Source: Planctomycetales bacterium
GTDB taxonomy: Bacteria; Planctomycetota; Planctomycetia; Pirellulales; Pirellulaceae
DNA: 53,523 nucleotides
Reading direction: 5' to 3'
Assembly: GCA_020426625.1 (NCBI GenBank)
Contig: JAGQPR010000005.1
Coordinates: 1-53,523 of the forward strand
The notes under the pieces were generated by a model, which searched no databases, was not told the origin of the DNA, and was given only the letters and a program-made list of their open reading frames with translations. Below are positions 47,601-48,128 of this stretch, one piece after another. The translations under genes were made by a program, and so were the position numbers. Position 1 is the stretch's first letter, and each line of letters opens with the position of its first letter.

Positions 47601-47615
47601 GGCAACCCACTGTGA
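14700..47615 (+). CDS. Giant multidomain RHS-repeat surface protein with C39-like and zincin-like tail
   Basis: One uninterrupted frame encodes about 10,971 residues. I prefer the ATG at 14700 (AGG about 10 bases upstream); GTG at 14688 is the alternative. There is no classic signal peptide, but residues 19-29 (LERLEVRRLLA) carry the LE-x-R-x-LLA motif that opens many giant planctomycete proteins and probably marks export. The domains by residue are: 624-bp repeat units (30-1190); LamG-like (1360-1555); SbsA-type Ig-like repeats with a PA14-like insert (1560-2305); 13 CARDB (2306-4065); Ig-like and helical linkers (4065-4880); propeller (4945-5205); nine cadherin/He_PIG-like (5415-6300); RHS entry (6480-6755); dockerin (6895-6957); BIG2 (7050-7220); propeller (7560-7975); RHS/YD shell to DPSGL (8100-9900); C39-like peptidase (10180-10380); HEIGH motif (10493); terminal dockerin pair (10800-10875). 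Adhesion plus RHS-type delivery is inferred. Confidence 0.93.
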   Translation: MRSWHKSHEKRFRNRVAQLERLEVRRLLAREVAGAFTTDDVWSGTIRVTNDVTFNPGAKLTIQPGTVVKFDQGKMLDVRGVLDAIGLASQPIIFTSSQDDSVGEDLTVGAGLPEAGSWEALYLNLGDAGVHLSHAEVRYAGRTNGPTSGSFVAAIGLAKGSTLLDDVLIEHVASTGVDISGSNPRLDSVAVRNAGGVAFHQSLLAEPTYTGLSANDTTGNRVQVDGGVLTASRTWDFGGLPAHLGTDLTINSTTEATTTLTILAGNVIKIPVGSYILSSSGSLAVLGTAAEPVILTSVLDDSAGGDSNNDEANTTAYAGAWESLYLRGPSNVLEHTEVRFSGDTDGNGTGGGQTPSIEINHAGLEPEVQTRLSNVRIRSGYSNALNVLSGTPTLQNIHAQDNLGVAYYFELDTAPAVNGLTAGGNRGDAIFVQGGVLTSDRLWDYGTLPIVLTANLTIGNTQSPLTTLTIMPGTVVKLSAADYLQANTGTLKAIGTAAQPIIFTSIRDDSVGGDSNSDGAATAPFPGAWESIYLDGPGNVLENVEVRFAGDTDGNGTGGGQTPSIRIDHAGTDAEVQSRLSTVRIKSGYSNAINVVSGTPTLENIHAQDNLGVPYYFELDTAPVVSDLTASGNLGDAIFVQGGSLTTDRTWDYGTLPISLTGSLTINNSQTATTTLTIMPGTIVKVPKADYIYANTGTLKALGTAARPILITSTFDDSVGGDTNADGALTAPYHGAWESIYLYGPGNVLENVEVRYAGDTDGNGTGGGQTPSIEINHAGTATEMQARLTNVRIKSGYSNAINVLSGTPTLENLHAQDHLGVAYYFELDTAPVVSGLTASGNNGDAIFVQGGTLAADRTWNYGSLPISLTGSLTINNSQTATTTLTIAPGTIVKVPAADYVYANTGTLKALGTVEQPIVFTSVLDDSVGGDTNADGSETAPFPGAWESVYLYGPSNVLQNVEIRFAGDTDGNGTGGGRTPSIEINHGGTDAEVQSQLMNVVIKSGYSNAIDVLSGTPTLENIHAQDNLGVAYYFALNTAPGVSGLTASGNNGDAIFVQGGTLTTDRTWNYGSLPISLTGSLAINNSQTATTTLTIAPGTIVKVPAADYIQANTGILKALGTVEQPIVFTSVRDDSVGGDTNADGPLTAPFAGAWESVYLNSAGNILENTEIRYAGDIDGNGTGGGQVYAIEVRGDASFTNVNVQSVYSGGVRITNGAALNYNQGRIENTSTTPSRDDAAIWVDAGSLIASELDILGGDYGIYLDSGEHASVANTSFAGLRLTAAHNLGNNATLANFRGNWWGDAGGPNDPSSADGISNDNPNGQSVSDYVDYGDWLTAAPSRAIGPRVDRIYRVTDLPAAGTHHRYEADGNAADQTGGRPGIFMGDVNYVAGRNTGQAFDLDGDGDYIELGTWAPPQDWTVSAWVRPAAVPATGRINIAGADHSGRDWSIAISDGEYGAFYTTGQFAGSGVMAQVGVWAHVAATVNEGILRVFVDGIQTAETNVGIYVPSTAGTRIGSSVYNGQNFFQGAIDEVSIIERGLEPAEITQLINTGVVSPPPPSPSRLQVDFDRPIDASSFSPSDVTLVGPIAISVAQVEALSDRSFVLTLTGPLSAAGSYSLTLGPNVLSSASVPMDQNGDGLTAQVPQDQYSTTIDVDFSGPKVLTHAPSGTVTSVLNSVIVTFDEPIDPHSFGPRDVRVWTPEEIPVRNSFDPNTPVNGFHVRAAASTFAFADIDRAVQIIDAPNFQSRFVEQVVEVVNYGPIGGDFPNDIPNPLDRPNINDNYLVLEATASIEIPSSGKYTFSVGSDDGFRLEIGDQSFEFATGRNFAKTLGVLEFATAGVYPLKLVMFEGTGSAGFELSAAPGEKTQFDSDFVLVGDEANGGLSVKTLPFEPQPTLQVLSVDPVPGNNSSFRITFPAQPYNGLYEIEILPTLSDTAGNLMNQDGDSINGEGRQDRYVAAITVAREPLRVVSQTPVGSVTQAIEAIEVTFSVPIDPASFSTADARLFGPAGEVDVTSIERLSDTRFRIHTQRATADGDYQLFVGPDITDPAGIAMDTDGDALAGELEDRYVGALRLDGVGPQLQFMSPSAEVRAPVDHVDLTFSEALNLGTLTQVDVQIVGPSGSLAVNGIQDIGNNVYRLNFDALVTPGLYTVTVGPFIEDLGGTLMDQDQDGVPGEVVDDIFTGTFSIDAGGPRVVSVAPTGAIDQPFEFVDVTFSEAIAPSSVTTSDASLVGPNGNIAITQVIVMDTNVVRIRFARQSQPGNYVLSLGPDVFDLVGNAMDNDGDGIAGEPEDKFVTTISIQLADLAIKNISAPATAINGQQISVSWTVANENVKTAVAPWTDRVVFSSDQFYGNSDDVLLGTFSVTSDLQQGATYTGTVTGKLPFGVTGEHRIFVVTDVNNSVRESDDANNRSLQLITVEFARPPADLIVDAVSVPTSLGVGAAANISWRVRNDGTATTDQATWLDRIYLSTNTTLGGDILLGEYTHQGTLAPDASYTRNASVVIPSTVTPGNYYVLVQTDALNTLEEPGAEGNNITASQRVGVTPQPLADLVVNSVSLAAGQSPVSGESVTVNWTGANLGTADITQKWTDRLYLSSDNVWSSNDVVLGSLEQVTALAANASYQAQLVAKLPDGIAGPYFLIVVPDALQNIQEGAGESTGIKASDAVTVTSFPYADLKVGEVTAPELLIGDPVDLTVSWTVENVGAGAGREDHWFDRIVLSRDAVFGNGDDQMLGSFEHFGAMPSGTSYQRSEIIPLPARTSGRFTLFAYTDATDLVYELTGDQPNVTAAAHPVDITPTPYADLVVSDVSTTGTPLSGQVIDAHWTVSNQGIATTNTSTWTDYIYISKDPSGATGLRLIGSSVHGGALGVNQSYQRTAPVTIPRDADGEHYIFVKTSGPYEFIFNTAGNTGRSDAIDVIYVPPPPVDLQVTDVSLGGLTTALDGSQVELTWTVRNHGPQNTEAGWSDRLYLQSVDNPSERYEFGRFSLANPLEAGKTITRTELVTLPRTTGVFRFIVQTDSLGQIVETDETNNETFSDNLLINLRPRPDLRVVNLVSPTAVTAGTIIDVKFTVANVGSADTPSGGSRWHDRVWLSSSAGSLTGAILLGELQNQAALGYPGTETGQPNEYQSEASFLIPRALAGNWFVVVDTDARGVVDEYPSEGNNRAAAALAIDANPVPPPDLVVQQVAGPGDVFDDSTVTVRYRVANLGAGETDPGSWSDQIWLTLGKDGPKPIRGDRYLGAFSHSGVLQVGDSYEVETTVRIPKGLTGQYFLTVYADGSNRVYEAAFESNLNPDAPNDMEGSNYGSTPLNVLLTPPADLQVTKVLADAAGVGDQQFTVSWEVTNNGAGQTDRDVWADAVYLSSDEVLDGSDQLIFAIPQPGPLAPGESYEHSATFTLPPSASGSHILVRTNVDPRIALTEEDKFLSEVRAVLQRIEAATGKSIGDVKVSDLKKFGFSELRDILAGPTNTLQTVYEGPYTDNNVGRASTQVISADADLRINSVTASPNSFSGELLTVNWEIENVGQFATSNETKSVDQFVFLSRDSVFDFSRAILAARIPHVFDTPLAPGQKYTQSTQVATPPGSSGRWFAHVFTNVAVNRHGISFSAWGKSAFPSWVDAFSTVVWENGAKQNNQGTSNEINVTYAEADLEISGLQVIPATPSSGGLSEVQFTVTNAGNRTTRVSSWSDSIYLSTDQALDSYDIYLGKVDRRESLAPGASYSVTTQVRMPDNIGGKYYLTVATDAVLGPWIPGWNPRPLPYPTAEGPARLYGSGSGKVLEFADEDDNLATQELNIQFVPTPDLVVDNVIAPTRLEVGQRFTVSYTVSNDGGAVPTSQTPYFDRIYLSRDTTLDVASDHFVGQIKRTKALSSGESETVVNEFWLPRGLVGDYYVFVQLDVPSAARPRGEIFETDDDNNSGRTLTPMLIEVPPPSDVQVTSVNAPASAAVGEIVAVNWTVQNRGDVAIRGRLADAVYLSTDGVWDIGDRFVGRIDPPQGRTLQPGDSYTASLDFEMPITLPGEYRVLVRTDIFDDVYEGENNRNNTGFSTGTISVSVPLLRLDIPLDDQIAAGSARLYQLDTDPGQTVRIDLNSLNDTGSHELFVRFEDLPSPYEFDAKYEGYLRPDQSLVIPETLGGRYFILARAGIREDQNEDGTLPARAAYPIQVNATRIPFGITGVTPDSGGDDRYVTMRVFGAEFPEQATVRLVRPQFAELAPVSLQRVDATQIVAVFDLRDAPHGLYDVQVLHPDGRVATDPYRFQVEAADPLESNVGIGGPSLIGLGETGFYGIPVQSLSNIDTPYTVIEYAVPNVKNDSGIVPGPAITMQTGIRGDAGTVAPLFDPITTFDFSSVAAELNLQGVLTGRAVAMDLPALSTTQLSMAVTIYPELRELLQQNPDFLSTLRPDELDQLSFDFYVVASATPMTTEQYIQYQTAEAEKLRSAILSDSSAPAGLTGIAGDAATFTELYLQALTDRGLLRPEDVAPFADDHADNVNAFFVAVGGLLGGQAGQGILDAAAQDFANAEKDLGDLIEQLRGYYGHTPDANSGGAVANYADYDLELANRTSFVTFTIRAGEPNLFDGGQVAQTVVFNTTGLGDSVDLGVMVDGPDGVGDFNMVPRATPLPYSVSVTHESDANLPAREIRIIVPMDDTLDERSFQLSDIDLGGLIIPIPPGRPSFFGEFDLFESHGYVLQVTAGVDAVTRNATWLLRAVDPRDGLPPRDPTVGLLQPGQNVEVGFWVEAETVAAAGTGGDVQTGDVIELVARTIIDEGTPRDSEISSAVLDALAPTSSWTVIPLGSDRYQISWTAEDDAGGSGVNYYSLLVSDDGGNRFRTVLYQTQDTSYIYRSTSGAAPVFLVRAIDAAGNIEPSPAGVRVPRLTAPINLGAPPQAPTFTAVELPIAATAPSQIPDRLFTEAALGVPSKTSVSQPSKFTRVIRPLAAERLATIPGLSGAGIGTLAMAVSADGRWVYVSGGDGRNVLARIDLRNPSNAPQILSRLDVPIYELAFDEANQLWASTGGEGLVQIDGATGQILDSFGAGIALGIASIPGENALYVATAGGVLKFDTALRSFQSFSEVRVDSLAVAEDGTLYGTQWPSGGSILKFDFRGRASLVSDIRDAESIAFGAQSSLLEGVLIVGHQNSGQVSLLDPNTFEKTIIAAGGLMRVEGLEVLPDGRVLVTQGEQVDVLFTVAAPRVIQTQILDGNNRATIAFDTALLSGNSSDPASANNLQNYQLVNLDTGEQIAVGGVRYDAQTRTANLLFETLAPAPYRLTISPTVQSEQGIELGGEGESIDFRVFENVTAVMPVLFKNTRINRQDGTVLVDVQVINQGGFDVAGPVQIVFSQLNGSNVAVQMNGEALAVPLIEVLSNGVPLPVGATTTFTSVVVANPALLDLDFTPTVRAALPPNQLPLFLSSPALSAAEGETYAYSAEADDPDGSSITYVLSKAPEGATINPLTGQLDWTPGKWTAPKVDFELRAYDARGAYKRQSWTVDVSGANHAPIISPIADQLLTEGDLLQVSVSAFDADGDALFYFADNLPPGAVFDPYSQALRWRPRGNAAGVYENVTLIASDGYTETQAVFQIVVTNNNTPPTLSPVNNLQLSEGDDVSFRLVASDADGDPLTFLSPNLPPGAFLDPNTGIFEWSIGFDQHGDYPIDFIVDDGSVKIHQTATLSVANLNGQVAFANLTPFEIFEGQTLTLRIAALDPEHPGATNDPSNVLEDFFAEQGFLPPANLVYSFAELPAGASYDIETQLFTWTPNFDQAGAYELVFDVTDDGDNTGATTTDSVTLNLSVLDANGRPQITALENQTVAVGSTLDIPVVATDPDGTPIAIAVQIGQSTELPSWATFTDNGDGTGLLHLAPLPGHRDDYLVTVVAHETTGAQPLSSTSQFILQVTSENEPPTFQPLFNRVVLADQPVSFPIRVTDLDQDALSIIASGLPTGAAVTMSGIYGEATFTWSPTAADIGEHTVTFTVTDSGNGDANRKLSDSRTITLNVRASNIRPALDPIGEQSIAEGDTLTLQMQANDPDGDQLFYTAFLVNGTSLANLPRGAKFDSATGQLTWTPDFTQAGAYRLRLTTSDGVGSRSEDVLVNVFQTNQSPVFSALPRFFGREGDVLALAVDASDADGQPLVYSLESVTGDWNSPQLPPGLRFDPTERALQWQADYDSAGNYVLNFTATDPDGAVDRLAVDVQILPTNRAPQLQLPSFRNAEIGQELAIAIIATDPDGDAVSLTARDLPAGATLGSDGILRWTPQGFQAGQHIVRFVANDGDMEVQRNLTLLASFDPAAPNLRLVVTPSFPAVPGQKIIIEPIADSDVSVARGTVSVDGHELLVDELGQAVFVASAPGKYAVVASVVDIEGRQTTITQDIFVRDPADRLAPLVTIEEISPAVISEPRLLTVDIGDDTLAEYVIELLPRGNGQAVEIARGTDNVCQQTTLDPGRFVNGFYTLRVTARDLGGLETIATAEIEINSSAKVGSYERLVTDLSTTLAGIPVEFTRYYSSLNAGALASSANNAVDLQGVSLGSAWNLPMVNPQVAISSRAGEGNFGVEPLRRGDRLYMSLPTGEIVAFSFEPRMEQQDGIVIYHPQWVADDGVEWQLFSFEKQLQQTGVEQAFYMIGGGLPYNLTLDAGSAMPVSTLMLRSPTGVTYGYRVSGETELGPRFVLERIVASDGQASLRWTDSGLVAPDGSRITVVRDADGRIAELVGPAGEQMVYRYDADGHLAIVVDATADSREFYAYDASGRLVVNSTNQSSTEVFEYDSTTGDFVRTLTGQAHLGGSRQYLNGSIQGELSTSGSQWYALTITEGELRSSSTGSVTIGFDTTSTDFHPAAIAVLGLQPGYEFTAAGRSTTLYTFDKPGTYAFTIASADGQATSGQFTSQVFLAGDVNQDFTINAVDQQLLESALGSAANEPGYVLQADSNRDGLVDLQDRDALLAAFGFTANRPPETQTGNDLEAIAGETILLDSDNWFSSPEADVLFTRIANSATNNVSYVGDGLYLIRSSNPTGSMGMAQFVADDGLLSSASASVNYTFLTPAFFGLDVINDDPRLDLNQALTLEIAGLTADADWHTLRPEAIEFVSHNPSVAIVTDAGQVIGVGQGFAVVEIRAFGLTIATSVTVGVDINPKVDFFPLAYTVDVGGDARQLIVREQVGDEVLDRTQQGMFFVEDASIGTIDSQGRFHGQNVGSTRVTFVYNGHSQVVTFDVVEPQVGDTLLANGTGQVLESLSGIQIAIPAESLPQGTSVSVHGMEFNELPFEIPSGFEPLMAFDLDLSGETATNGLALSVPTPAGLNEGEEAWLFTASTILDADGNPQEAWLLTDRMVAGADGRTRTTSPPHPTILFGGPQIILGAAFAPGVLFGFSRALQGAQIIVESPFAGGVSKPYYTIVGFDLQNIYAFFMPVPSGQLLSISYRSNNSAGDFNEETSLLEFTPGERRQSVLDVAAPPERRPFERLSVTGLAVLPGQTPSLQVNYSSLDESDPIRARYRVGDKSYEGNIQRVDENGKYILFDIPPAVILASAEITFVYRINDPQQEPIDRLASRETFHVEPDPRFVFSAVANPPAISIIDTRETITFGDASIPNPLQDTIVAQIQIQGGSEDARAIDTATTLDNGRVYVLMTDGVAVFDTVSLQQIDVRDGLFIDRIPLISGANPFRIEIFESTPGKGYAYITDRFRETIYIIDLDPESPSFHTQIGTLSVPGAIHGLRGLAIDRHTQSMFVAIPGRTLIDDHLPRVESAIAVFSLAEPTLPRLVTLVNDVGQSAYDIQTTTTPNTILVTDQVNDGTGLIVVKLSDTYAVLDIKEVSLRSIGLDPGKIGRQIFGVANATGVAFIPENAYEKEIGPHPSYALITAFNRYIPEFPQHDHNGDILFIRNSLGNVLVEPSFLNRELPSRSPGFAINAGSNIGIIRDPLGQYGEPQIVAATRTTPSAFPDNLVVAGLNVYAAYRSNRAVFVMDASQMIRTVERGSITQGTATNVPVTEDLLTRVPIDDLNRAVDVRTTQFVQFVIQNGQAVGIVNPYDPTTTLSIADGSLSQLSAVLKANAGLALSFGPYPVFTNPAVSLPLPPLGTGGLPFGVSAQVGIGGKAIDPRDNPYNLKNARCDCTNWTELYEVESNVDAHSGALTESFSLTSYSVAGISISPTFVYDSERAVPNPIVHLGLEDIEASSQQRIMSGRLEAQRDDVRIVSTGFDPEEQGRINPFQGGENFFRVPAGGGKLEAAARLDMSEAPTGVYSVEIEQGIYSNSGLGFVGESFITRDTVIVVNSIESPFGRGWGLQGWKMIVEEPTGDLLLVDGDGTESLFTQVSEFTWEGPPADDSQILKNGIAFVRTLKDGTQQFFDNENRLSQIKFIDGTGINYSYDAAGRLATMIDPTGGMFSFTYAGGRIASVRDPVGRTTSFQVSASGDLTKVTRPGGAEISYSYRDGLLLDYVDENGNVASHDYDFAGRLESVTRPDGTVSHYTPAQVAGLFPVEDTNNPLANDLPSAQELDPPTFKAIDHRGFSHESILDGSGRAMQTKDSVGVVNASEFDDEGRAQEIQSTANKLSIGYDGSKNANSYVDSIGIVSNKQFSNGRVISSTDGAGVTTTTSRNSLGQTVSVVIAGVPQASYQYNTLGLVSQMTNGLGHVASYRYDAQGRVTSETRPDGVVLSFTYDQYGNTATRTDGNGNMYSMVYDVRGRMLSETDPLGNTTSWTYDGVGNVTSTTDPRGFTTTFAYDRLNRLISETSPIGGVMTYTYDTNGNMTSKQDANGNRTTYTYDSRDRMTSMTNAAGNRWQYTYDADDNLILEIDPLGGKSRFSYDARGRISSETSPLGETYRYTYDAADRKITETDPRGAVTRFGYDSLGRVNRITDALGNITLMEYDAIGNLISQTDGLGRQVRMTYDAMNRQIAKIDAAGNEFRFEYDGESRLVKTIDPLGRELVTQRDAIGRPLSKFDELGNETRYTYDANSNLLSVIDPVGNQSVYEYDKVNRKVVATDALGQVASFQYDLVGNLLVQTDRRGNTTTFSYDSRNNPITFVNAEGNQWTYQYDALSNLTSSTAPNGGVTTSVYDADSRLIRKIEADGAVWVNVYDAAGNVIQSIDPLSRTTNNQYDLLGRLTSMQFADSSREQFKYDAVDNLIQKTDRSGFVWSYSYDALNRLVTATDPVSQVTTTEFDAVGNRISETDANGNTRTYTYDAANRLITVTDALGRVMTQTYDAKGRLVTETDVGGGVTARAYDQLDRLVRHTDASGRITSFTYDAEGNMVSQTDGSGNTRRYVYDKLNREIQYVDALGNASTTVYDATGFVTQTSDREGRTTRYVNDIVGRSTEITDPAGNTSTFVFDKASQLLSSTDPLGVVHEYEYDVMGRQVTEKQAGEVLETRAYDLGGRMTQFTDAAGNVTHLVYDSLNRLVRQTDASGDSTSWSFDSMGNLIESTDPRGISHKIELDDVYRKISESWEQNGNVVDTQLYTYDTFDRVSTIDGSEVDLSYSYDTSGRMLSEAAQVGSFQWEVAHTYDAAGRAVTSSFSEGGSNFASTAVTLDALYRPSSTSFTSQVFPDHVIDVSFDKTDRIVQMSRSGDAARQPVVTNRTYDAVGRLSRIQHTYDGQSLANFRYTYDANSRISQATEGSRTFTYSYDAFDQLQSETRDGQLTTFFFDVTGNPQVSETVVAEENQLTETAEYEMVYDAVGNLTSRTRKSDGERDELVWDHRNRLTSISTYDASGDMFFRVEYGYDPLGRRLIESTDSDGDGPEAASREFVVFDGQKAAAKFELNGSEYQLTQWRSSLSGSEIVLATATTDSLQWLLGDVRGSTRQVIDDLSGLVSSAEFDAFGRLIDSQGTLPEILYANQDFDVETGLYLMRSRYYDPALTRFISRDPSGLASGDGNLYRYTGNDPVNNFDPSGLVSRGLTTQSFARAAENSAASVFLNDSNAANIRRNFDDRRERLLYAEFAEQRAIAKQTHPADMASLFLEESRRTLRNNYLRNRPEHDNSTWLGWAGNQFNNLVDTATLSVNDLVLGKIAATGSVGAPSLVLHSGEIATLMPVWEWLGDLGNPEKMEGGLGLLGTVMLGGAYIKNPATFRSTMGAIHTIVTDPINCIKTIKLKLPGSSRATVPKMRYRSGTSAPKRLPAAAELPHSKPYEPPISMINQEETGKGNGFISKQYSTPYMDDAKYPLVNQNDLGIKNPDGSPFKGGEACHPSSCTMWLKTHGVDADVSEMIKIMDTKDKGGYDRLGMKIKGGTSDENKLKILDVARENNLDVELQNFMQEIANDGYDGQARLQAYEALKKSVVGENGEQRSALVRQGTLGRHAGEFQHTVVVDGIHTELNPLTGQMEDRVYYRDPQGGYVRKQEQRLAVWANDWLNPQNTEGYIGWAVVIKPPQLRIGTPGTSFSIVGDSLQSVDWQSLAQSAQQQWSSALGKEVDLSLGFQIRDLPAGELAHVEVLGTSASSHFVITVDDDANGYGWFVDSTPNDAVEFYGNSSAAMHYDLLTVLTHEIGHALGFSLANAQFRSRVRATESGKLYYMSDDRKVIWLDPSGNELASTLYADQVMSATLELGQRRTPGQLDTAILSSVLAEDDVKFDTRVSAVLGELGSSMGIQLSGFTAFASAVQNVLNSAAGLGIRNSDFSVTDKSSRNFHWYTLGESTIINNGATLLEGAGLLSDISQTFTMPTSTNRLTFSLTNLQLGIASTELPGDAFEVALLDASRTTKLLSDIPGLESSDALISIQADGRVMFAPEVTIAGVTSGDTIDLSKTFDVTIDLKNVTPGTITSLYFDLVGFGEQQSQAAIGSISLDSALSWHNQLLPRDTTGDGFVVPQDVLVIINELNNPIIAPDGVLPLITDSVGPPPYFDVNDDGYVAPNDVLMIVNYLNSLPEGEGEFMYTSELTGRTPDGLSVMASSVDVLTADYETLAVSVAAAAIEEAELALLAFQTDETDEFLWDTFAPAIEEEHESNTDAVMELVDNLLEGNPL
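15402..18254 (+). repeat. 624-bp tandem repeats inside the giant gene
   Basis: The Trp codon of a TW(D/N)(Y/F)G segment falls at 15402, 16026, 16650, 17274 and 17898, exactly 624 bases apart, giving four complete units and a truncated fifth that loses similarity after about 18254. Each 208-residue unit carries LTIxPGTxVKxP, then DDSVGGDxNxDG, GAWESxYL, VEVRxAGDTDGNGTGGG and GTPTLENIHAQD. The last units are nearly identical in DNA over long stretches (17347-17460 against 17971-18084), which implies recent duplication or gene conversion. A diverged ancestor unit lies before, at about 14790-15400. The fold is probably a beta-helix with calcium-type Asp/Gly loops. Confidence 0.9.
18779..19356 (+). 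other. LamG/concanavalin-like domain of the giant protein
   Basis: The segment HHRYEADGNAADQTGG ... AFDLDGDGDYIELG ... WTVSAWVRP ... GVWAHVAATV ... LRVFVDGIQTAE ... GAIDEVSIIERGLEPAEI has the order of blocks typical of LamG-like jelly-roll domains, which bind carbohydrates or proteins on cell surfaces. Confidence 0.8.
19380..21610 (+). repeat. Five SbsA-type Ig-like repeats with a PA14-like insert
   Basis: Each repeat has VxVTFSxPIDPxSFxxxDVxLxGP, then YxLxxGPxIxDxxG, and ends in a calcium-type loop MDxDGDGxxGE followed by a DxY/F motif. Such loops occur at five places (for example MDQNGDG, MNQDGD, MDTDGD, MDQDQDG, MDNDGDG). Between the second pair, at about 19840-20345, is an insert with YTFSVGSDDGFRLEIGD and YPLKLVMFEGTGSAGFEL, the hallmark blocks of PA14 carbohydrate-binding domains. 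Confidence 0.78.
21615..26890 (+). repeat. Array of 13 CARDB repeats
   Basis: Thirteen units each begin with a (A/P)DLxV motif. Their first codons are near 21615, 21984, 22355, 22729, 23110, 23480, 23848, 24250, 24665, 25200, 25655, 26113 and 26508. They continue with VSWTVxNxGxxxT ... WxDRIYLSxD ... LG ... LxxGxSY ... PxxxxGxYYxxVxTD and usually end in a D..NN motif. This is the CARDB cell-adhesion-related domain. The units are diverged in DNA, so this array is older than the 624-bp repeats. Unit nine is interrupted by a helical insert. Confidence 0.85.
29540..30310 (+). other. First beta-propeller-like segment of the giant protein
   Basis: Repeated blades of the type LAMAVSADGRWVYVSGGD, LAFDEANQLWASTGGEGLVQID, GIASIPGENALYVATAGGVLKFD, LAVAEDGTLYGTQW and LEVLPDGRVLVTQG resemble NHL/YVTN-type propellers. 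A second such segment (VYVLMTDGVAVFD, GYAYITDRFRETIYIIDLD, MFVAIPGRTL) lies at about 37380-38620. Confidence 0.65.
30950..33590 (+). repeat. Array of about nine cadherin/He_PIG-like Ig repeats
   Basis: Units start with a proline-led strand and a GxxL segment (for example PIADQLLTEGDLLQVSVSA), contain the core (D/A)xDxDGDxLxY, then LPxGAxxDxxTGxxxWTPxxxxAGxYxxxxxxxDG, and join through N.(A/P)P. This is the He_PIG/cadherin-like fold that packs end to end with calcium at the junctions. I count nine units, the fourth with an insertion. Confidence 0.82.
35385..35570 (+). other. Internal dockerin-like domain
   Basis: GDVNQDFTINAVDQQLL and ADSNRDGLVDLQDRDALL are two EF-hand-like loops with the D.N.D spacing of type I dockerins, separated by about 20 residues. 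It sits inside the RHS entry region. Most dockerins are C-terminal, so this position is unusual. Confidence 0.75.
39780..44400 (+). repeat. RHS/YD repeat shell ending in an RHS core domain
   Basis: Dozens of YD units of the form YTYDxxGNxxxxTDxxGxxxx make up this part. From 40503 to 43023 I tracked 41 consecutive unit positions with an exact 63-base spacing; three positions checked have another residue in place of Tyr/Phe (Arg, Asn, Leu), yet spacing is kept. The shell ends with GLYLMRSRYYDPALTRFISRDPSGL and NLYRYTGNDPVNNFDPSGL (44240-44397), the RHS core domain. In known RHS proteins this strand-wound shell encloses a C-terminal toxin and cuts itself after a DPxGL motif. Confidence 0.92.
45240..45840 (+). 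other. C39/papain-like cysteine peptidase segment after the RHS core
   Basis: Downstream of DPSGL the protein has GGEACHPSSCTMWLKTHGVD, with candidate nucleophile Cys10194 (45279-45281). It then has EFQHTVVVDGI with His10313 (45636-45638) and YYRDPQGG with Asp10339 (45714-45716). Order and spacing match the Cys, His, Asp triad of C39-like peptidases (C-GPAS..M.L, H.VVVDG, V...DP). The usual Gly after the Cys is His here. It could be a toxin warhead, a release protease, or an inactive relative. Confidence 0.6.
45838..47600 (+). other. Zincin-like HEIGH segment and terminal dockerin pair
   Basis: LLTVLTHEIGHALGFSL (HEIGH codons 46176-46190) is a zincin active-site helix, preceded by a matrixin-like region (FSIVGDSLQSVDWQSLAQSAQQQW). 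The third ligand expected at HExxHxxGxxH is Leu, so metzincin chemistry is uncertain. A beta domain follows (LYFDLVGFGE). Two calcium loops come next, DTTGDGFVVPQDVLVIINELN and DVNDDGYVAPNDVLMIVNYLN (47110-47320), a typical planctomycete dockerin-like ending. The final 80 residues are strongly acidic. Confidence 0.65.
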
Positions 47616-47648
47616 CAATGCATTCCCGGCACGGCATGCGGCTTGCTA

Positions 47649-47710
47649 GGCATTGCTAACTGAAGCCAACAGGCACGCATCAACGCGATACTAGCTTTCA
47701 CGAACGGGCA
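47649..47710 (+). repeat. 62-bp dispersed repeat, copy 1
   Basis: It lies 33 bases after the stop codon of the giant gene. It matches 51671-51732 at 59 of 62 bases in the same orientation; similarity stops sharply at both ends. It begins GGCATTGCTAACTGAAG and ends TTTCACGAACGGGCA. The sequence on to 47900 shows no gene and no other structure that I recognise. Confidence 0.88.
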
Positions 47711-47900
47711 CGCGCAGTCCGTCCGCCCAAGTGGTGCTCGACCATCGCTAAGCGCCGATGTACCAACACCAAGCAGCATCAAGCTTTCTGGTGACCCGAC
47801 CGAAGGCCGAAACTTGTCCTGAACGACCATTGAGAGTTATGGTAGAAAAGGGCAAAGGAATCAGAATTCTCCGGCTTCTTACCGAGCTCATGCACGCTTT

Positions 47901-48128
47901 ATGACCACCAAAGAAAAAGCAATCACGCTTATTCAGTCTCTCGACGACAACGTATCAATGGACGATTTGATCGACCGACTGTACCTCGCCTCGCTCGCTT
48001 CAAACAACTTTGATTCGGGCTTGAGCGCGATCGAAAACTGCCGAGCCCCGCTTGGTGGCACGTCAACGACGGCTCCCCAAGTTGAGACACGGCGAGGCCT
48101 CCTGATGCCTAGTACCAGCCTTGGCTGA
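47901..48128 (+). CDS. Small antitoxin-like protein, probably truncated
   Basis: A 75-residue frame starting at ATG 47901. The first 30 residues, MTTKEKAITLIQSLDDNVSMDDLIDRLYLA, resemble the N-terminus of small antitoxin-like proteins common in planctomycetes and cyanobacteria (M.TKE.a..LI..LPDD.s.ddi...LY). The rest (NCRAPLGGTSTTAPQVETRRGLLMPSTSLG) does not look like that family and runs 20 bases into the 3' end of the convergent SDR gene. No partner toxin gene is next to it. It is either a broken orphan antitoxin or, less likely, a functional small protein. Its position behind the giant RHS gene is where an immunity gene would be expected, but the sequence gives no direct support for that role. 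Confidence 0.45.
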   Translation: MTTKEKAITLIQSLDDNVSMDDLIDRLYLASLASNNFDSGLSAIENCRAPLGGTSTTAPQVETRRGLLMPSTSLG

